The notes under the pieces were generated by a model. That model had not been told where the DNA came from and did no database searches. It saw only the letters and a list, made by a program, of their open reading frames with translations. From the NCBI RefSeq assembly GCF_013343005.1, contig NZ_CP054491.1, positions 310,001-374,000 on the forward strand: 64,000 nt of DNA, read 5' to 3'. This DNA comes from Candidatus Reidiella endopervernicosa. GTDB taxonomy: Bacteria; Pseudomonadota; Gammaproteobacteria; GCF-013343005. The position numbers and the translations under genes were made by a program. This document shows positions 1-9,093 of the stretch, piece after piece. The stretch's first letter is position 1. Each line of letters starts with the position of its first letter.

Positions 1-2
1 TG

Positions 3-275
3 GCACGTATCGGGGGTGACGAGTTCACGGTGATCATCAACGAGCTGGAACAGAAGGGCGATGCACTCTCTGTGGCACAGAAGCTCATCACACAGATCAA
101 TACACCGATGCGGTTTGATGCTATCGAGTGTCGCGTCGGTATCAGTATCGGTATCAGCTTCTTCCCCAATAACGTTCTCTCACCCGATGCACTTCTGACC
201 GAGGCGGACGATGCGATGTATGCTGCCAAACGTTCCGGCAAGAACCGCTACTCGGTCGCCACCTCCATCGTCTAG
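3..275 (+). CDS. Diguanylate cyclase GGDEF domain, C-terminal fragment (cut by window edge)
   Basis: The frame is open from the window edge. It begins with the motif ARIGGDEFTVII, so the GGDEF active-site loop lies at about 12-26. The rest of the fold follows, with ISIGISFFPNN and the terminal ADDAMYAAKRSGKNRY helix typical of GGDEF domains. The family makes cyclic-di-GMP from two GTP. The A-site motif is intact, so activity is plausible. The gene starts upstream of the window, so its sensor part is unknown. It ends in TAG and is followed by a 90-bp gap before selO on the same strand. Confidence 0.9.
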   Translation, partial: ARIGGDEFTVIINELEQKGDALSVAQKLITQINTPMRFDAIECRVGISIGISFFPNNVLSPDALLTEADDAMYAAKRSGKNRYSVATSIV

Positions 276-365
276 GCCACTCAGGGATCAGTCCATCGAT
301 CTCGCACCGAAACCCGCAGTAACCCCGTGGTTGAATAACACCCCCCACGCCCACACCATCGAGGC

Positions 366-1850
366 ATGGCCCGCTTAGAATCACTCCAATTTGATAACAG
401 CTTTGCACGATTATCCGATGCCTTTCACACCCGCATCTCACCGACACCGCTGTATAGACCCCATCTCGCCTGCTTTAACCATACGGCTGCTGAGCTCATT
501 GAACTCGACCCGGCTGAGGCGCATCGTGCCGAGTTTGTCGACTACTTCAACGGTGCCCGGATACTGCCGGGGGCCGATCCGCTTGCCGCCATCTACGCCG
601 GCCACCAGTTTGGTCATTTTGTGCCACAGCTTGGTGACGGGCGCGCCGTTCTGCTGGGTGAGGTGCGTACCAGTCAGGGTAAGCGCTGGGAGTTGCAGCT
701 CAAGGGATCGGGACAGACACCCTACTCCCGCAGCGCCGATGGTCGCGCCGTACTGCGTTCGACGATTCGAGAGTACCTCTGCAGTGAGGCGATGCATGGT
801 CTTAACATTCCGACCACCCGCGCCCTCTGCATAATCGGCAGCGAAGAGGAGGTCTATCGTGAATCCCTCGAGTCGGGGGCGATGCTGTTACGCATGGCAC
901 CCAGCCACCTGCGTTTTGGTAACTTCGAGCTCTTCTACTATCGCAACCAGTACGATGAGCTCAGACAGCTCGCCGACTACGCCATCGACCACCTCTTTCC
1001 CGAGATCGCTGACGCTCCCAATCGTTACCTCGAACTGTTTCGTGAGGTCAGCCGTCGAACCGCCGAGCTAATCAGCCGCTGGCAGCTGGTCGGTTTTGCG
1101 CACGGCGTGATGAACACCGACAACATGTCACTGCTCGGCCTGACCATCGACTACGGACCCTTTGGCTTTCTCGATAGCTACGACCCCAGCTTTATCTGCA
1201 ACCACTCAGACCACACCGGCCGCTACGCCTTTGCCGCACAGCCGATGATTGCACGCTGGAATGTCAGTCGTCTTGGCCAGGCGCTGCTGCCGCTGTTTGA
1301 GGGTAGTAATAAGGAGGCCGCTGAACACGCCAACGAGACGTTATCCGAGTTCATGCCCCATTTCGATCGCCACTACAGTGCCGGTCTGGCGAAGAAACTG
1401 GGACTGACAAGCAGTGATACGAATGACGATCAACTCGTCCAATCACTGCTGAAACAGATGCAGGAGAGTGGCTGCGATTTTACCAACCTGTTCCGCACAC
1501 TCAGTGACCTACAGCTCGACAACCCGAACGCCGATGGCCCCCTTCGCGACCAGTTCATCGACCGTGATGGTTTTGATCAGTGGACAATCAACTACCGCAA
1601 GCGTCTACACGCTGAAGGGAGTCGTGATGAGCTGCGCAAACAGAGCATGGATCGGGTTAATCCTAAATACATATTACGTAACTACCTGGCACAGAGCGCC
1701 ATTGAACGTGCCGAACAGGGCGACTACAGCGAGGTTGATCGACTCATGAGCCTGCTGCGCGATCCCTTTAGCGAACAGGCGGAGATGAGCGAGTACGCAG
1801 CTCTGCCGCCCGACTGGGCGAACACGATTGAGGTCAGCTGCTCCTCGTAA
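366..1850 (+). CDS. selO: Protein adenylyltransferase SelO (YdiU/UPF0061 family)
   Basis: This is a 494-residue protein, close to the usual size for bacterial SelO. Recognisable blocks are AIYAGHQFGHFVPQLGDGRA, LQLKGSGQTPYSR with DGRAVLRSTIREYLCSEAM, the catalytic-loop segment FAHGVMNTDNMS and the metal-binding DYGPFGFLD. The family is a pseudokinase that transfers AMP from ATP to Ser/Thr/Tyr of proteins and takes part in the oxidative stress response. The C-terminus is VSCSS. In animal SelO the equivalent Cys is selenocysteine, so this is the Cys form. The ATG at 366 has only GAGG one base upstream, a poor ribosome site, but the protein begins at the expected N-terminal block (RLDNSFARL-like). 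No break is seen. Confidence 0.95.
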   Translation: MARLESLQFDNSFARLSDAFHTRISPTPLYRPHLACFNHTAAELIELDPAEAHRAEFVDYFNGARILPGADPLAAIYAGHQFGHFVPQLGDGRAVLLGEVRTSQGKRWELQLKGSGQTPYSRSADGRAVLRSTIREYLCSEAMHGLNIPTTRALCIIGSEEEVYRESLESGAMLLRMAPSHLRFGNFELFYYRNQYDELRQLADYAIDHLFPEIADAPNRYLELFREVSRRTAELISRWQLVGFAHGVMNTDNMSLLGLTIDYGPFGFLDSYDPSFICNHSDHTGRYAFAAQPMIARWNVSRLGQALLPLFEGSNKEAAEHANETLSEFMPHFDRHYSAGLAKKLGLTSSDTNDDQLVQSLLKQMQESGCDFTNLFRTLSDLQLDNPNADGPLRDQFIDRDGFDQWTINYRKRLHAEGSRDELRKQSMDRVNPKYILRNYLAQSAIERAEQGDYSEVDRLMSLLRDPFSEQAEMSEYAALPPDWANTIEVSCSS

Positions 1851-1888
1851 AGAGAGGCACAACCTCCCTGTTAACCACCTCTCAATAC

Positions 1889-2098
1889 CTAACCTTCAGC
1901 GACGTAGTCCTCGGTATCGTTACCGGCTACCACCTTGTGGTCGGGTAACTCCATGTGCAGATAGGTCTGGCGGTTCTCTTCATTCTCAAAGTAGATCTCC
2001 AGTCCATCTTCACCACTCCCTTCATAGACGCAGGGGTGGCTCTCAGGGTTAGGAACCTCTTTGAGGGAGATCGGATCTAGTGTGGTGCGAATTCTCAT
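1889..2098 (-). CDS. Hypothetical acidic protein, 69 aa
   Basis: The start is set at the ATG giving MRIRTTLDPIS because GGAGGG lies seven bases upstream. An ATG 24 bases further up has no such site. The product is small, acidic and without membrane segments, with ESHPCVYEGSGEDGLEIYF in the middle. I do not recognise a family. It converges on selO with a 38-bp gap and may be monocistronic. Confidence 0.6.
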   Translation of the reverse strand: MRIRTTLDPISLKEVPNPESHPCVYEGSGEDGLEIYFENEENRQTYLHMELPDHKVVAGNDTEDYVAEG

Positions 2099-2228
2099 CG
2101 TACGACCCTCCATAACAGTCAATCACAGGTGTGATAAAGCTATAGTTATCCCGACTGTTTTAGTCAAGATTAGGGTGGTTGTGTAGGCCTATAACCCGTG
2201 TGTCTTAATAAGCGTTCTAATCGGCGTG

Positions 2229-5140
2229 TTAAGAGGGGCTGTTGGTGACGCTGCTCTGCTCGACAAACGCCACAAAATCATGCTCAGCCAGGGGACGTGC
2301 ATAGAAGAAACCCTGTGCGTTCAGGCACCCCGCTTCGATCAGGAACCGGGTCTGTTCCTCACTCTCAACACCCTCGGCAATCACCTCAAGGTTGAGGCTC
2401 TGCGCCAGGTTGATAATCGCATGGGTAATCCGCTCATCGCTCTTATCCTCGGGGATATCGGAGATAAAGGAGCGATCAATCTTGAGTCGGCTGATCGGCA
2501 GTCGCTTGAGGTAGTTTAGCGAGGAGTAACCGGTGCCAAAATCATCAATCGCGATCTTTACCCCGAGCGATTTCAGTTCGGTCAGCGGTGGGATACTGCG
2601 CTGGATATCTTCCATGATCGCCGTCTCGGTGATCTCCAGCTCCAGGCGATCTGCCGGGAAGCCGCTCTCGTTGAGCAGCCTCTCAACACTCTCAGCAAAC
2701 GCGGTATCCTCGAGCTGACGTGCGGAGACGTTGGCCGAGAAGACCAGCTGCGAGAGTTGCGGATGTCTGTTCCAACGAGCAGCAAAGGCGAACACCTGCC
2801 CCAGCACCCAGACACCGATCTCACCGATCAGCCCCGCCTCCTCGGCGATCTGGATAAACTTCATCGGTGAAACGCTGCCCAACGTAGGATGGTTCCAGCG
2901 CAGCAGTGCTTCGGCACCTGTGACCTGGCCGCTCGTCAGATCGATCTGTGGCTGGTAGTGGAGGGTGAGCTGTTCGCGTTGAATCGCCATCGAGAGTTCA
3001 CGCTCAATTTCCATGCGCTGCAGCAATATCTGGTTGAGACGCTCGGTAAAGAACTGGAAGTTGGCACGCCCCGACTCCTTGGCGTGATACATCGCCGTAT
3101 CGGCATTCTTGATCAGGGTAGCGATATCGTTGCCGTCGTCAGGGAAGAGACTGATGCCGATACTTGGCGATACCTTGAGCACCTCATTATCAACCCGGCA
3201 CTCCTCAGAGACGCTCTTTAGCAGTTTCTCGGCAATATGCGCCACATCACCGATGCTCTCCACCTCCGGCAGGATAATGATGAACTCATCACCGCCCTGA
3301 CGACAGACAGTATCGCTGGCGCGTACCACTGAGGTGAGCCGCTTGGCGACGATCTTGAGCAACATATCGCCGTAGTGATGGCCGAGCGAGTCGTTGATCA
3401 CTTTAAAACGATCGAGATCGATGAAGAGGATCGCTACGTTGCCATGGATACGTTTCGCCTTGGCGATCGCCATCTCCAGGCGGTCCTGCATCAGGGTGCG
3501 GTTGGGCAGGCCAGTGAGTGCATCATGGTGCGCCATATGCTGGATGCGTTCCTCCTTCTCTTTGTAGCTCGTGGCGTCGGAGAAGATGGCGATGTAGTTG
3601 CAGATATGACCGGCACCATCACTCAGTGTGGTAATGGTGAGCCACTCGGGGAAGACGGTACCGTCCTTGCGGCGGTTCCAGATCTCCCCCTTCCAGTAAC
3701 CCGTCTCCCTTACCTGCTCCCACATCTCGGTGTAGAACGTCTCATCGTGGCGCCCGGAGGAGAGGAGCGCTGAGGCTGCCCCACCACCTCTTCAAGGCTA
3801 TAGCCGGTGATGTCGTAAAACTCTCGTTAACCGTAACGATATGATTATCTGCATCGGTGATCAGGATCGCCTCTCCGCTGTGCTTGAAAACCATACCCCA
3901 CAGCAGTAGCTGATCATGGCTCACCTTCTCCTGACTGATGTCGTGCAGGATCAGCGTCTCGCCAACATGGTTCCCATCATCATCGAGCAGCATCGAACTG
4001 ATCGAGCGGACATAGATCGATGAACCATCATCTCTGGCGTAGTGTTCGATACCACTGTTATTGCTCTCGGCAAAATCATCGCTATCGCAGAAGAGCTGCT
4101 CGGTAGGTAGTCTCAGCTCATCGCTTACGACCTCGCATCTCTTCGCTGCTATAACCAAACATCCGCTCTGCTGCAGGATTCCAGTTCACCACGCTGCGGT
4201 CGAGGTTGGTGGTAATGATCGCCTCACTGGTCTGCTCGATGATCCCCGCCAGCATTCGGTCACGTTCTGCACTATCGCGAATGTTCTCGGTCATCTCCTC
4301 AGCCAGCTGTGCGGCACGCTGCTGCAGCACCTCATTGTTCTCCTGCAGCTCCTTGACCAGAATCGCATTCTGCCTGGCGATCTGAATGTCGTAACTCAGC
4401 AGCAGCAGTGTGCCGAGCATTAGAAGCAGCGTGACCGAGGCGGTAACTACCGCCAGGGTGGCACTATCCAGCCCGGTCGGATCTGCGAGACAGATGGCAT
4501 TAGGATCGAAGTAGGCGGCGCCCATCGCCACGTAGTGCATGCCCGAGATCGCCACTCCCATCACTACCGAGCTGAGCAGCTTCTTGGCCGAGAACATCAT
4601 CACCGGCCCATCGTCACTATTGTGGAAGGCAAGCTTGAGCGCGTAGAGCGAGGCGGCGAAGGCTATCAGGAACGAGAGCGCCACCATCATCGGTTCATAC
4701 TGAATCGGCGGTGACATCTTCAATGCCGCCATACCGGTGTAGTGCATCGCCGCAATGCCACTACCCATCAACAGACCGCTGGCAATGAGCGTTCTAAGCC
4801 GGTGAATGCCGTTACGGATCAGTGCCAGCGCAAACAGCGAAGCGACAATCGCCATCACAATCGAGGCGAAGGTAATCGGGATATCGTAGGCGAGTGGAAT
4901 CGACAGGTGGAAGGCGAGCATACCGACAAAGTGCATCGACCAGATGCCGACACCCATCGCAACGGCACCGCCCATGAGCCAGTACCACCCCTTGCGCCCC
5001 TGTACATGCGGGACTTTGGCGGCAAGACTCAGCGCGGTAAAACCCGCCAGGATTGCCAAAACAACAGAGAGGGTGACTAGCCAGTAGTCGTAGTAGTAGT
5101 TCATTGCGTGGAGTGGGTCCGCAGCAGGTTCAACGTTCAC
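2229..5140 (-). CDS. MHYT-PAS-PAS-GGDEF-EAL membrane signalling protein (frame broken)
   Basis: One gene is read in several frames. Residues 1-250 form a seven-helix MHYT sensor, with MHFVGM, MHYTGM and MHYVAM as the repeated metal-binding motifs. A coiled segment, two PAS domains, GGDEF (RQGGDEFIIILPEV) and EAL (GAEALLRWNHP, DDFGTGYSSLNYL, LKIDRSFI) follow. The order matches the Pseudomonas MucR/NbdA family, in which MHYT is proposed to sense O2, CO or NO and the enzyme part makes or breaks cyclic-di-GMP. Both catalytic motifs are intact. Frame breaks lie near 4135 (after MFGYSSEEMRG), near 3818 and near 3760, where single-base changes would restore ESFYDITGYSLEEVVG and then the PAS end. The first codon is GTG at 5140; an ATG at 5104 is an alternative. 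The breaks look like indel errors, but real decay cannot be excluded. Confidence 0.85.
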
Positions 5141-5287
5141 CTACTGGCACATAAAATTACTATGCAGCAAGTCGTGACTGAGACCAATCCGTGTCATAAC
5201 TAATTCTATGGATTCTAATATGGATAGCCCCCGCCATACACCCGCAGAAACAAAGGGTATTAGCTAGACTCATTACAATATTGCCTG

Positions 5288-5322
5288 CAGACGACGGCAC
5301 TGCCGGTGAGCACCGTCGTCTG
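5288..5322. repeat. Inverted repeat downstream of the lysine-rich gene
   Basis: CAGACGACGG at 5288-5297 pairs with CCGTCGTCTG at 5313-5322 around a 15-base loop. It sits just past the stop of the minus-strand DUF2934 gene and could end that transcript, but there is no clear T-run on either strand. Confidence 0.4.
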
Positions 5323-5358
5323 ACGCTTGAAAAACGGTTAGAGCAGATAGTGATGCCG

Positions 5359-5658
5359 CTAATCGATAACTTCGTAAATCGCGTCGATCTGTCGCTCCGC
5401 CTCGTGCCAGTCCTGATGCACATTACCGCCATCAAAACCGCGCTCTTCGGCAATGTAGTAGGCCGCCTCGGCGATCATGTGACGCCTGACACCGGCACTG
5501 ATGCCGATCTTCTTGTTAACGACGCCCTTCTTCGCTGCAGCACGTTTTTTCGCTGCGGCCTTCTTCACCACCTTTTTCTTGGCGACGACCTTCTTTTTTG
5601 CAGCCGCCTTCTTCTTCGGAGCAGCCCTCTTTTTAGCCGCCACTTTTTTCTCTGCCAT
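5359..5658 (-). CDS. Histone-H1-like lysine/alanine-rich protein with C-terminal DUF2934
   Basis: The product has 99 residues. The first ~50 are low-complexity Lys/Ala (AEKKVAAKKRAAPKKKAAAK type), resembling bacterial H1-like and AlgP-type DNA-binding tails. The last ~45 match DUF2934 (IAEAAYYIAEERGFDGG...HQDWHEAERQI). AAGGGAG eight bases before the ATG supports the start. The tail probably binds DNA or other polyanions; the role of DUF2934 is unknown. It is a stand-alone gene. Confidence 0.8.
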   Translation of the reverse strand: MAEKKVAAKKRAAPKKKAAAKKKVVAKKKVVKKAAAKKRAAAKKGVVNKKIGISAGVRRHMIAEAAYYIAEERGFDGGNVHQDWHEAERQIDAIYEVID

Positions 5659-5848
5659 CTTTAATCTCCCTTCTATCTCTTCTGTTTACGAATTTGGTAC
5701 CAGCACACCGGCATTGAAAACCGGAGTATTCGTCCATTCAGTGATTGAACAATGACGAGGTTGCGGCAATATGGGCTGTACTATAGTAGAAATTGAGCGT
5801 TATGAGGGGCAGAAAGGTGCACTACGATGATTTATCTGGAGAGCGGTA

Positions 5849-5983
5849 GTGGCAATCCGACCTGGACTGGCCTGCGCCTACCCAACGCTCTGTACCGCCA
5901 TCGGTGTAATCCTGTTATTGCTGGTGATCTGGGCGGTAGCCGCCTTCATCAAACAGGTCTGGCTGCACCGAAACGATAAGTAA
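5849..5983 (+). CDS. Possible small single-pass membrane protein, 44 aa
   Basis: A short frame starts at GTG (5849), with GGAGAG five bases upstream. It encodes a hydrophobic helix (AIGVILLLLVIWAVAAFI) followed by a basic end (KQVWLHRNDK). One membrane segment with a positive cytoplasmic tail is a common small-protein layout. It fills the gap between two minus-strand genes. There is no homology that I recognise; the case rests on the ribosome site and composition. Confidence 0.4.
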   Translation: MAIRPGLACAYPTLCTAIGVILLLLVIWAVAAFIKQVWLHRNDK

Positions 5984-5995
5984 CGATAAGCGCCT

Positions 5996-7845
5996 TCAGA
6001 TCGGCTCCTCCACCTCATCAACGCCACCTGCAGGTAGCTCCTGCCCGGTACGTTTGTCCTCATACATCCGCTTGTCGCTGAGGTTAAGCAGTACCGGTCC
6101 ACTCATCCCATCGTCTGGATAGAGAGCAATGCCGATACTGACATCCAGCATCATCGACTCCTCGTAGACGGTAAAGGATGTATTAAACAGCGCCTTGATC
6201 TTGCCCGCCAACCGTTCTACATCGCGACGATGCTTCACCTCACTCATCAGCACCACAAACTCATCACCGTGAAGCCGGGCCAGGGTATCGTGGCTACGCA
6301 CAATCACCGCAATCCGCTCCACCACCCGCTTGAGTAGCAGATCACCCACCTTGTGACCGTGATTGTCATTAACTGCCTTGAAACGGTCGAGATCCATGTA
6401 GAGCAGGGCCACGCGAAGATTGCTGCGCCTGGCATGGCGAATCGCCTGTTCAACCCGGTCCATCAGCAGATTCTTGTTGGGCAGACCGGTAAGCGCATCG
6501 AAGTTGGCCATATTGAACAGCGTCTCATGAGCCGTCAGCTGCTCGACACGTTTGCGATAGAGGATGATTGAGAACCAGCTTGCGAGCAGAAAGGTGACGA
6601 TTACCATGATCGAGAAGATACCGATCTCCATCATGTCGACATCACGCCAGCAAACCTCATAGTGGATCTTGAGTAGAAAGGGCTGAGAGCCATTACTCAC
6701 CTGCATGCTCTTCTCAAAACTTGGGAAAAGCCAACCTGGCCAGAACGCCTCATGCTTCTCGTATTGCGCCGAGGTCAGCAGCTGATCCTCAGCGGGCATT
6801 GCACCTCGGTACCAGACCGAGGCCTTCAACCCTCGCGCTGTCGAACCCAGCTCGGTAGCAGCGTCTTTGCATTGACCACCATCAATACGGAGTAAGGATC
6901 GTTCAACACATCGGCGCGCTGCTCATAGCTGCGCACCGCGGCAACCGGTTGGAAAATTAGATAGACCAGCACCCCGTCCACCGTTTTGAAGGGGCGCGAA
7001 GCAATCTGCCGCCCCGCCATCAACGATCGCCTCACCGTCTGTTCCAGCGTGGCCGAGGTGCTCAACAGATCGATTCCCAACTCATCCATAACCTCGGGCA
7101 CTTCAGGTTCGATGAAGACCACCGGGTAATAGACCTCGCTCTCGGCAACAGAATGGACCTTTCGGTCAGACTCATAACCGAAGGTATGGATCTCAAAATC
7201 GGCATAACCCGCCGTGCGCATGCGCCGTACCAGTCCTGTTCGCTCTGCAGGCGTGACACGCTGACTCAACTCCATCATGTAGATATAGGGGAACTGCTTC
7301 CTGATCAGTTGTGCGTATCGACGGACGTTGTCTAAATTGACCTGGGGTGTCGCTGCGATATAGCTGGCAAACCCCTCCAGGGAGGCCTCGTAGATACGGG
7401 TTCTGTCGTTGACATGCATCAGCACTCGACTTGAGAGCTGATCAAAATCCTCACGAATATCGCTGATTTCAAATCGAACCAGCCCGGGGAGTCGCTATTT
7501 TTGCGAAAGTTTGTTTTGGGCATCCAAGCCCAAGCAAACAGCAAAAACTTCACGCGACCGTTTATGCCTGCGGCGCCCCGACCGTCCTGCGTACGTTGCG
7601 TAATCACCTCTTCGCGGCTCTACACAACTCCCTCAGTGACTCTACGCCGACATAAAGCCGCTGCTGCATCTTCTTCGTCGTTCGCTCGCGCTCTCAACTA
7701 CGAATAGGCAGACGGCGTCGACTATCGGGGACTAACCGCCCTCACTTCGCTCTCCATGGCGGTCAGCGAGCGAAAACGAGAGCAGCAGCACGGCCACCCA
7801 GACGAATGGCAGCACAAACCGATAAATTAAAAGACGCTCTCCCAT
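5996..7845 (-). pseudogene. CHASE-GGDEF diguanylate cyclase split by repeat copy 1
   Basis: The N-terminus reads MGERLLIYRFVLPFVWVAVL, a membrane anchor starting at 7845. It is then broken by the ~283-bp repeat (about 7481-7768). On the other side the same frame resumes as LVRFEISDIREDFDQLSSRV into a CHASE domain (YIAATPQVNLDNVRRYAQLI, YIYMMELSQRVTPAER), a second membrane helix (FSIMVIVTFLLASWFSIILY) and a GGDEF domain. A further one-base break near 6829 separates WVRQREG from LKASVWYRG. The signature loop reads LHGDEF, so the first Gly is replaced by His. CHASE domains bind small extracytoplasmic ligands. As it stands the gene cannot make the full protein. Confidence 0.8.
7481..7768 (+). mobile_element. 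~283-bp repeat element, copy 1 (inside CHASE-GGDEF gene, antisense to it)
   Basis: The core begins GGGAGTCGCTATTTTTGCG at 7487 and ends CCATGGCGGTCAGCG at 7768. It shares near-identity with four other copies in this window. A long imperfect hairpin built on GTTTG..TTTTGGGC/GCCCAAGCAAAC lies near the left end, and ACCGCC/GGCGGT forms a hairpin near the right end. The interrupted gene reads through if the element is removed. The left border is uncertain by a few bases, because AGC occurs on both sides here. With copy 4 it forms one subtype (CTCACTTCGCTCTCC near the right end). Confidence 0.85.
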
Positions 7846-8078
7846 AGCGAGACGACACACTCCCTGCTGCTCTCTGTTATTTTAATTATCGAAGGTGTAA
7901 CCATAGACCAACATTCGTAATTATCCAGTTTATCAATTAGTTGCCACGTAACGCACCAGAGATACGAGGCTATTTTGTTAGTGGTACCACCTCTATACCT
8001 GAAAGATTAATTGTCGCTGTTGTGAAGAGTGCTAAAATCTCATGGCACTCCATACCCAACTCCCCAAGGCCACACGCC

Positions 8079-8975
8079 ATGATCCCTCTCGTTCAACCCA
8101 CCTCATCCGGTCTACTTCAGGCCCTGGAAGATCTCGACAAGGGAATTGTCAGCCACACCAACTGGCTCAAGATGCTACATCGCGCACTGATCTGTGATGA
8201 TGAGAAGGCCGATGAGAAGGACATCCAGCCCAACGCCCACTGCAACTGCAACTTCGGCCAGTGGTACTACAGCGGTAAACACCCCGAACTTGATGAGATG
8301 GAGATCTTTGCCGAGATCGGCCGACAGCACCAGGCCATGCACGACAATGCACGCGAGATCCTCTTGAAAAGTGACCGTGAAGAGCCGATCGTCTTCGAGG
8401 ACTACGACAGCTTCATCAGCCTTGCGATCGATTTCAAACTCGAGATTCGAAAACTGCAGCAGCAGATCATTGATCAGGTCTGTGTAGTCGACCACCTCAC
8501 CGGCGCCTGGAATCGTCAGTCGATGACCTCACGCCTGACACAGGAGTATGAGCGGGTGGTGCGTAGCGGTAATAGCTGTTCGATCTGCATGCTCGATATC
8601 GATCATTTCAAACAGGTCAACGACACCCACGGCCACGCCGGTGGCGATCAGGTGCTCAAGGGCATTATCGATCGTTGCGTTAAAGAGCTACGCGCCTACG
8701 ATTCGATCTTCCGCTACGGCGGCGAAGAGTTTCTGCTCTGCCTGCCTGACATCAATCCCGCTGCCGCTCATCCGCTGATTGAGCGACTTCGTATAACCAT
8801 CGAAGAATCTCCCTTCGAGCTGAATAATGGAAACAGCGTCAAGGTGACCGCCTCATTCGGCATCGCACACATCACCCCTGAGAAAACGCTCGAGGATGTC
8901 ATCGTTGAGGCCGATCACGCACTGCTCTATGCCAAAAGTCAGGGGCGTAACTGCATCTGCACCTGGAACACCTGA
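8079..8975 (+). CDS. CZB-GGDEF diguanylate cyclase (DgcZ/YdeH-like)
   Basis: About 298 residues starting at ATG 8079 (MIPLVQPTSSG). AAGG lies nine bases upstream, and the longer open frame before it has no family resemblance. An N-terminal CZB zinc-binding domain carries the expected residues in HTNWLKMLH, CNFGQWYYSG and HQAMHDNA. The C-terminal GGDEF domain has the active form YGGEEFLLCLP. In E. coli DgcZ, zinc binding to CZB inhibits cyclic-di-GMP synthesis; the same control is likely here. Unlike most of its neighbours, this gene is intact and soluble. Confidence 0.9.
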   Translation: MIPLVQPTSSGLLQALEDLDKGIVSHTNWLKMLHRALICDDEKADEKDIQPNAHCNCNFGQWYYSGKHPELDEMEIFAEIGRQHQAMHDNAREILLKSDREEPIVFEDYDSFISLAIDFKLEIRKLQQQIIDQVCVVDHLTGAWNRQSMTSRLTQEYERVVRSGNSCSICMLDIDHFKQVNDTHGHAGGDQVLKGIIDRCVKELRAYDSIFRYGGEEFLLCLPDINPAAAHPLIERLRITIEESPFELNNGNSVKVTASFGIAHITPEKTLEDVIVEADHALLYAKSQGRNCICTWNT

Positions 8976-9093
8976 CGCCAACTATCGCCATCCGTCAGCA
9001 AACCGATTGCCGGCGTAACCCACAAGCACGGGGACATCAGGCCCTTGCATGTGGGTAGAATGGTTTCAACAGCAATCACCAAACAAACCATAA

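Noticed and set aside
7487-7768. Repeat element as a group I or group II intron
   Set aside because: Copy 1 is antisense to its host gene, so splicing could not rescue it, and no intron core or reverse transcriptase is seen.
8976-9093. Cyclic-di-GMP riboswitch before the glycosyltransferase fusion
   Set aside because: A hairpin (CCCACAAGCA...TGCATGTGGG) exists, but the conserved GEMM bases and second stem are absent.
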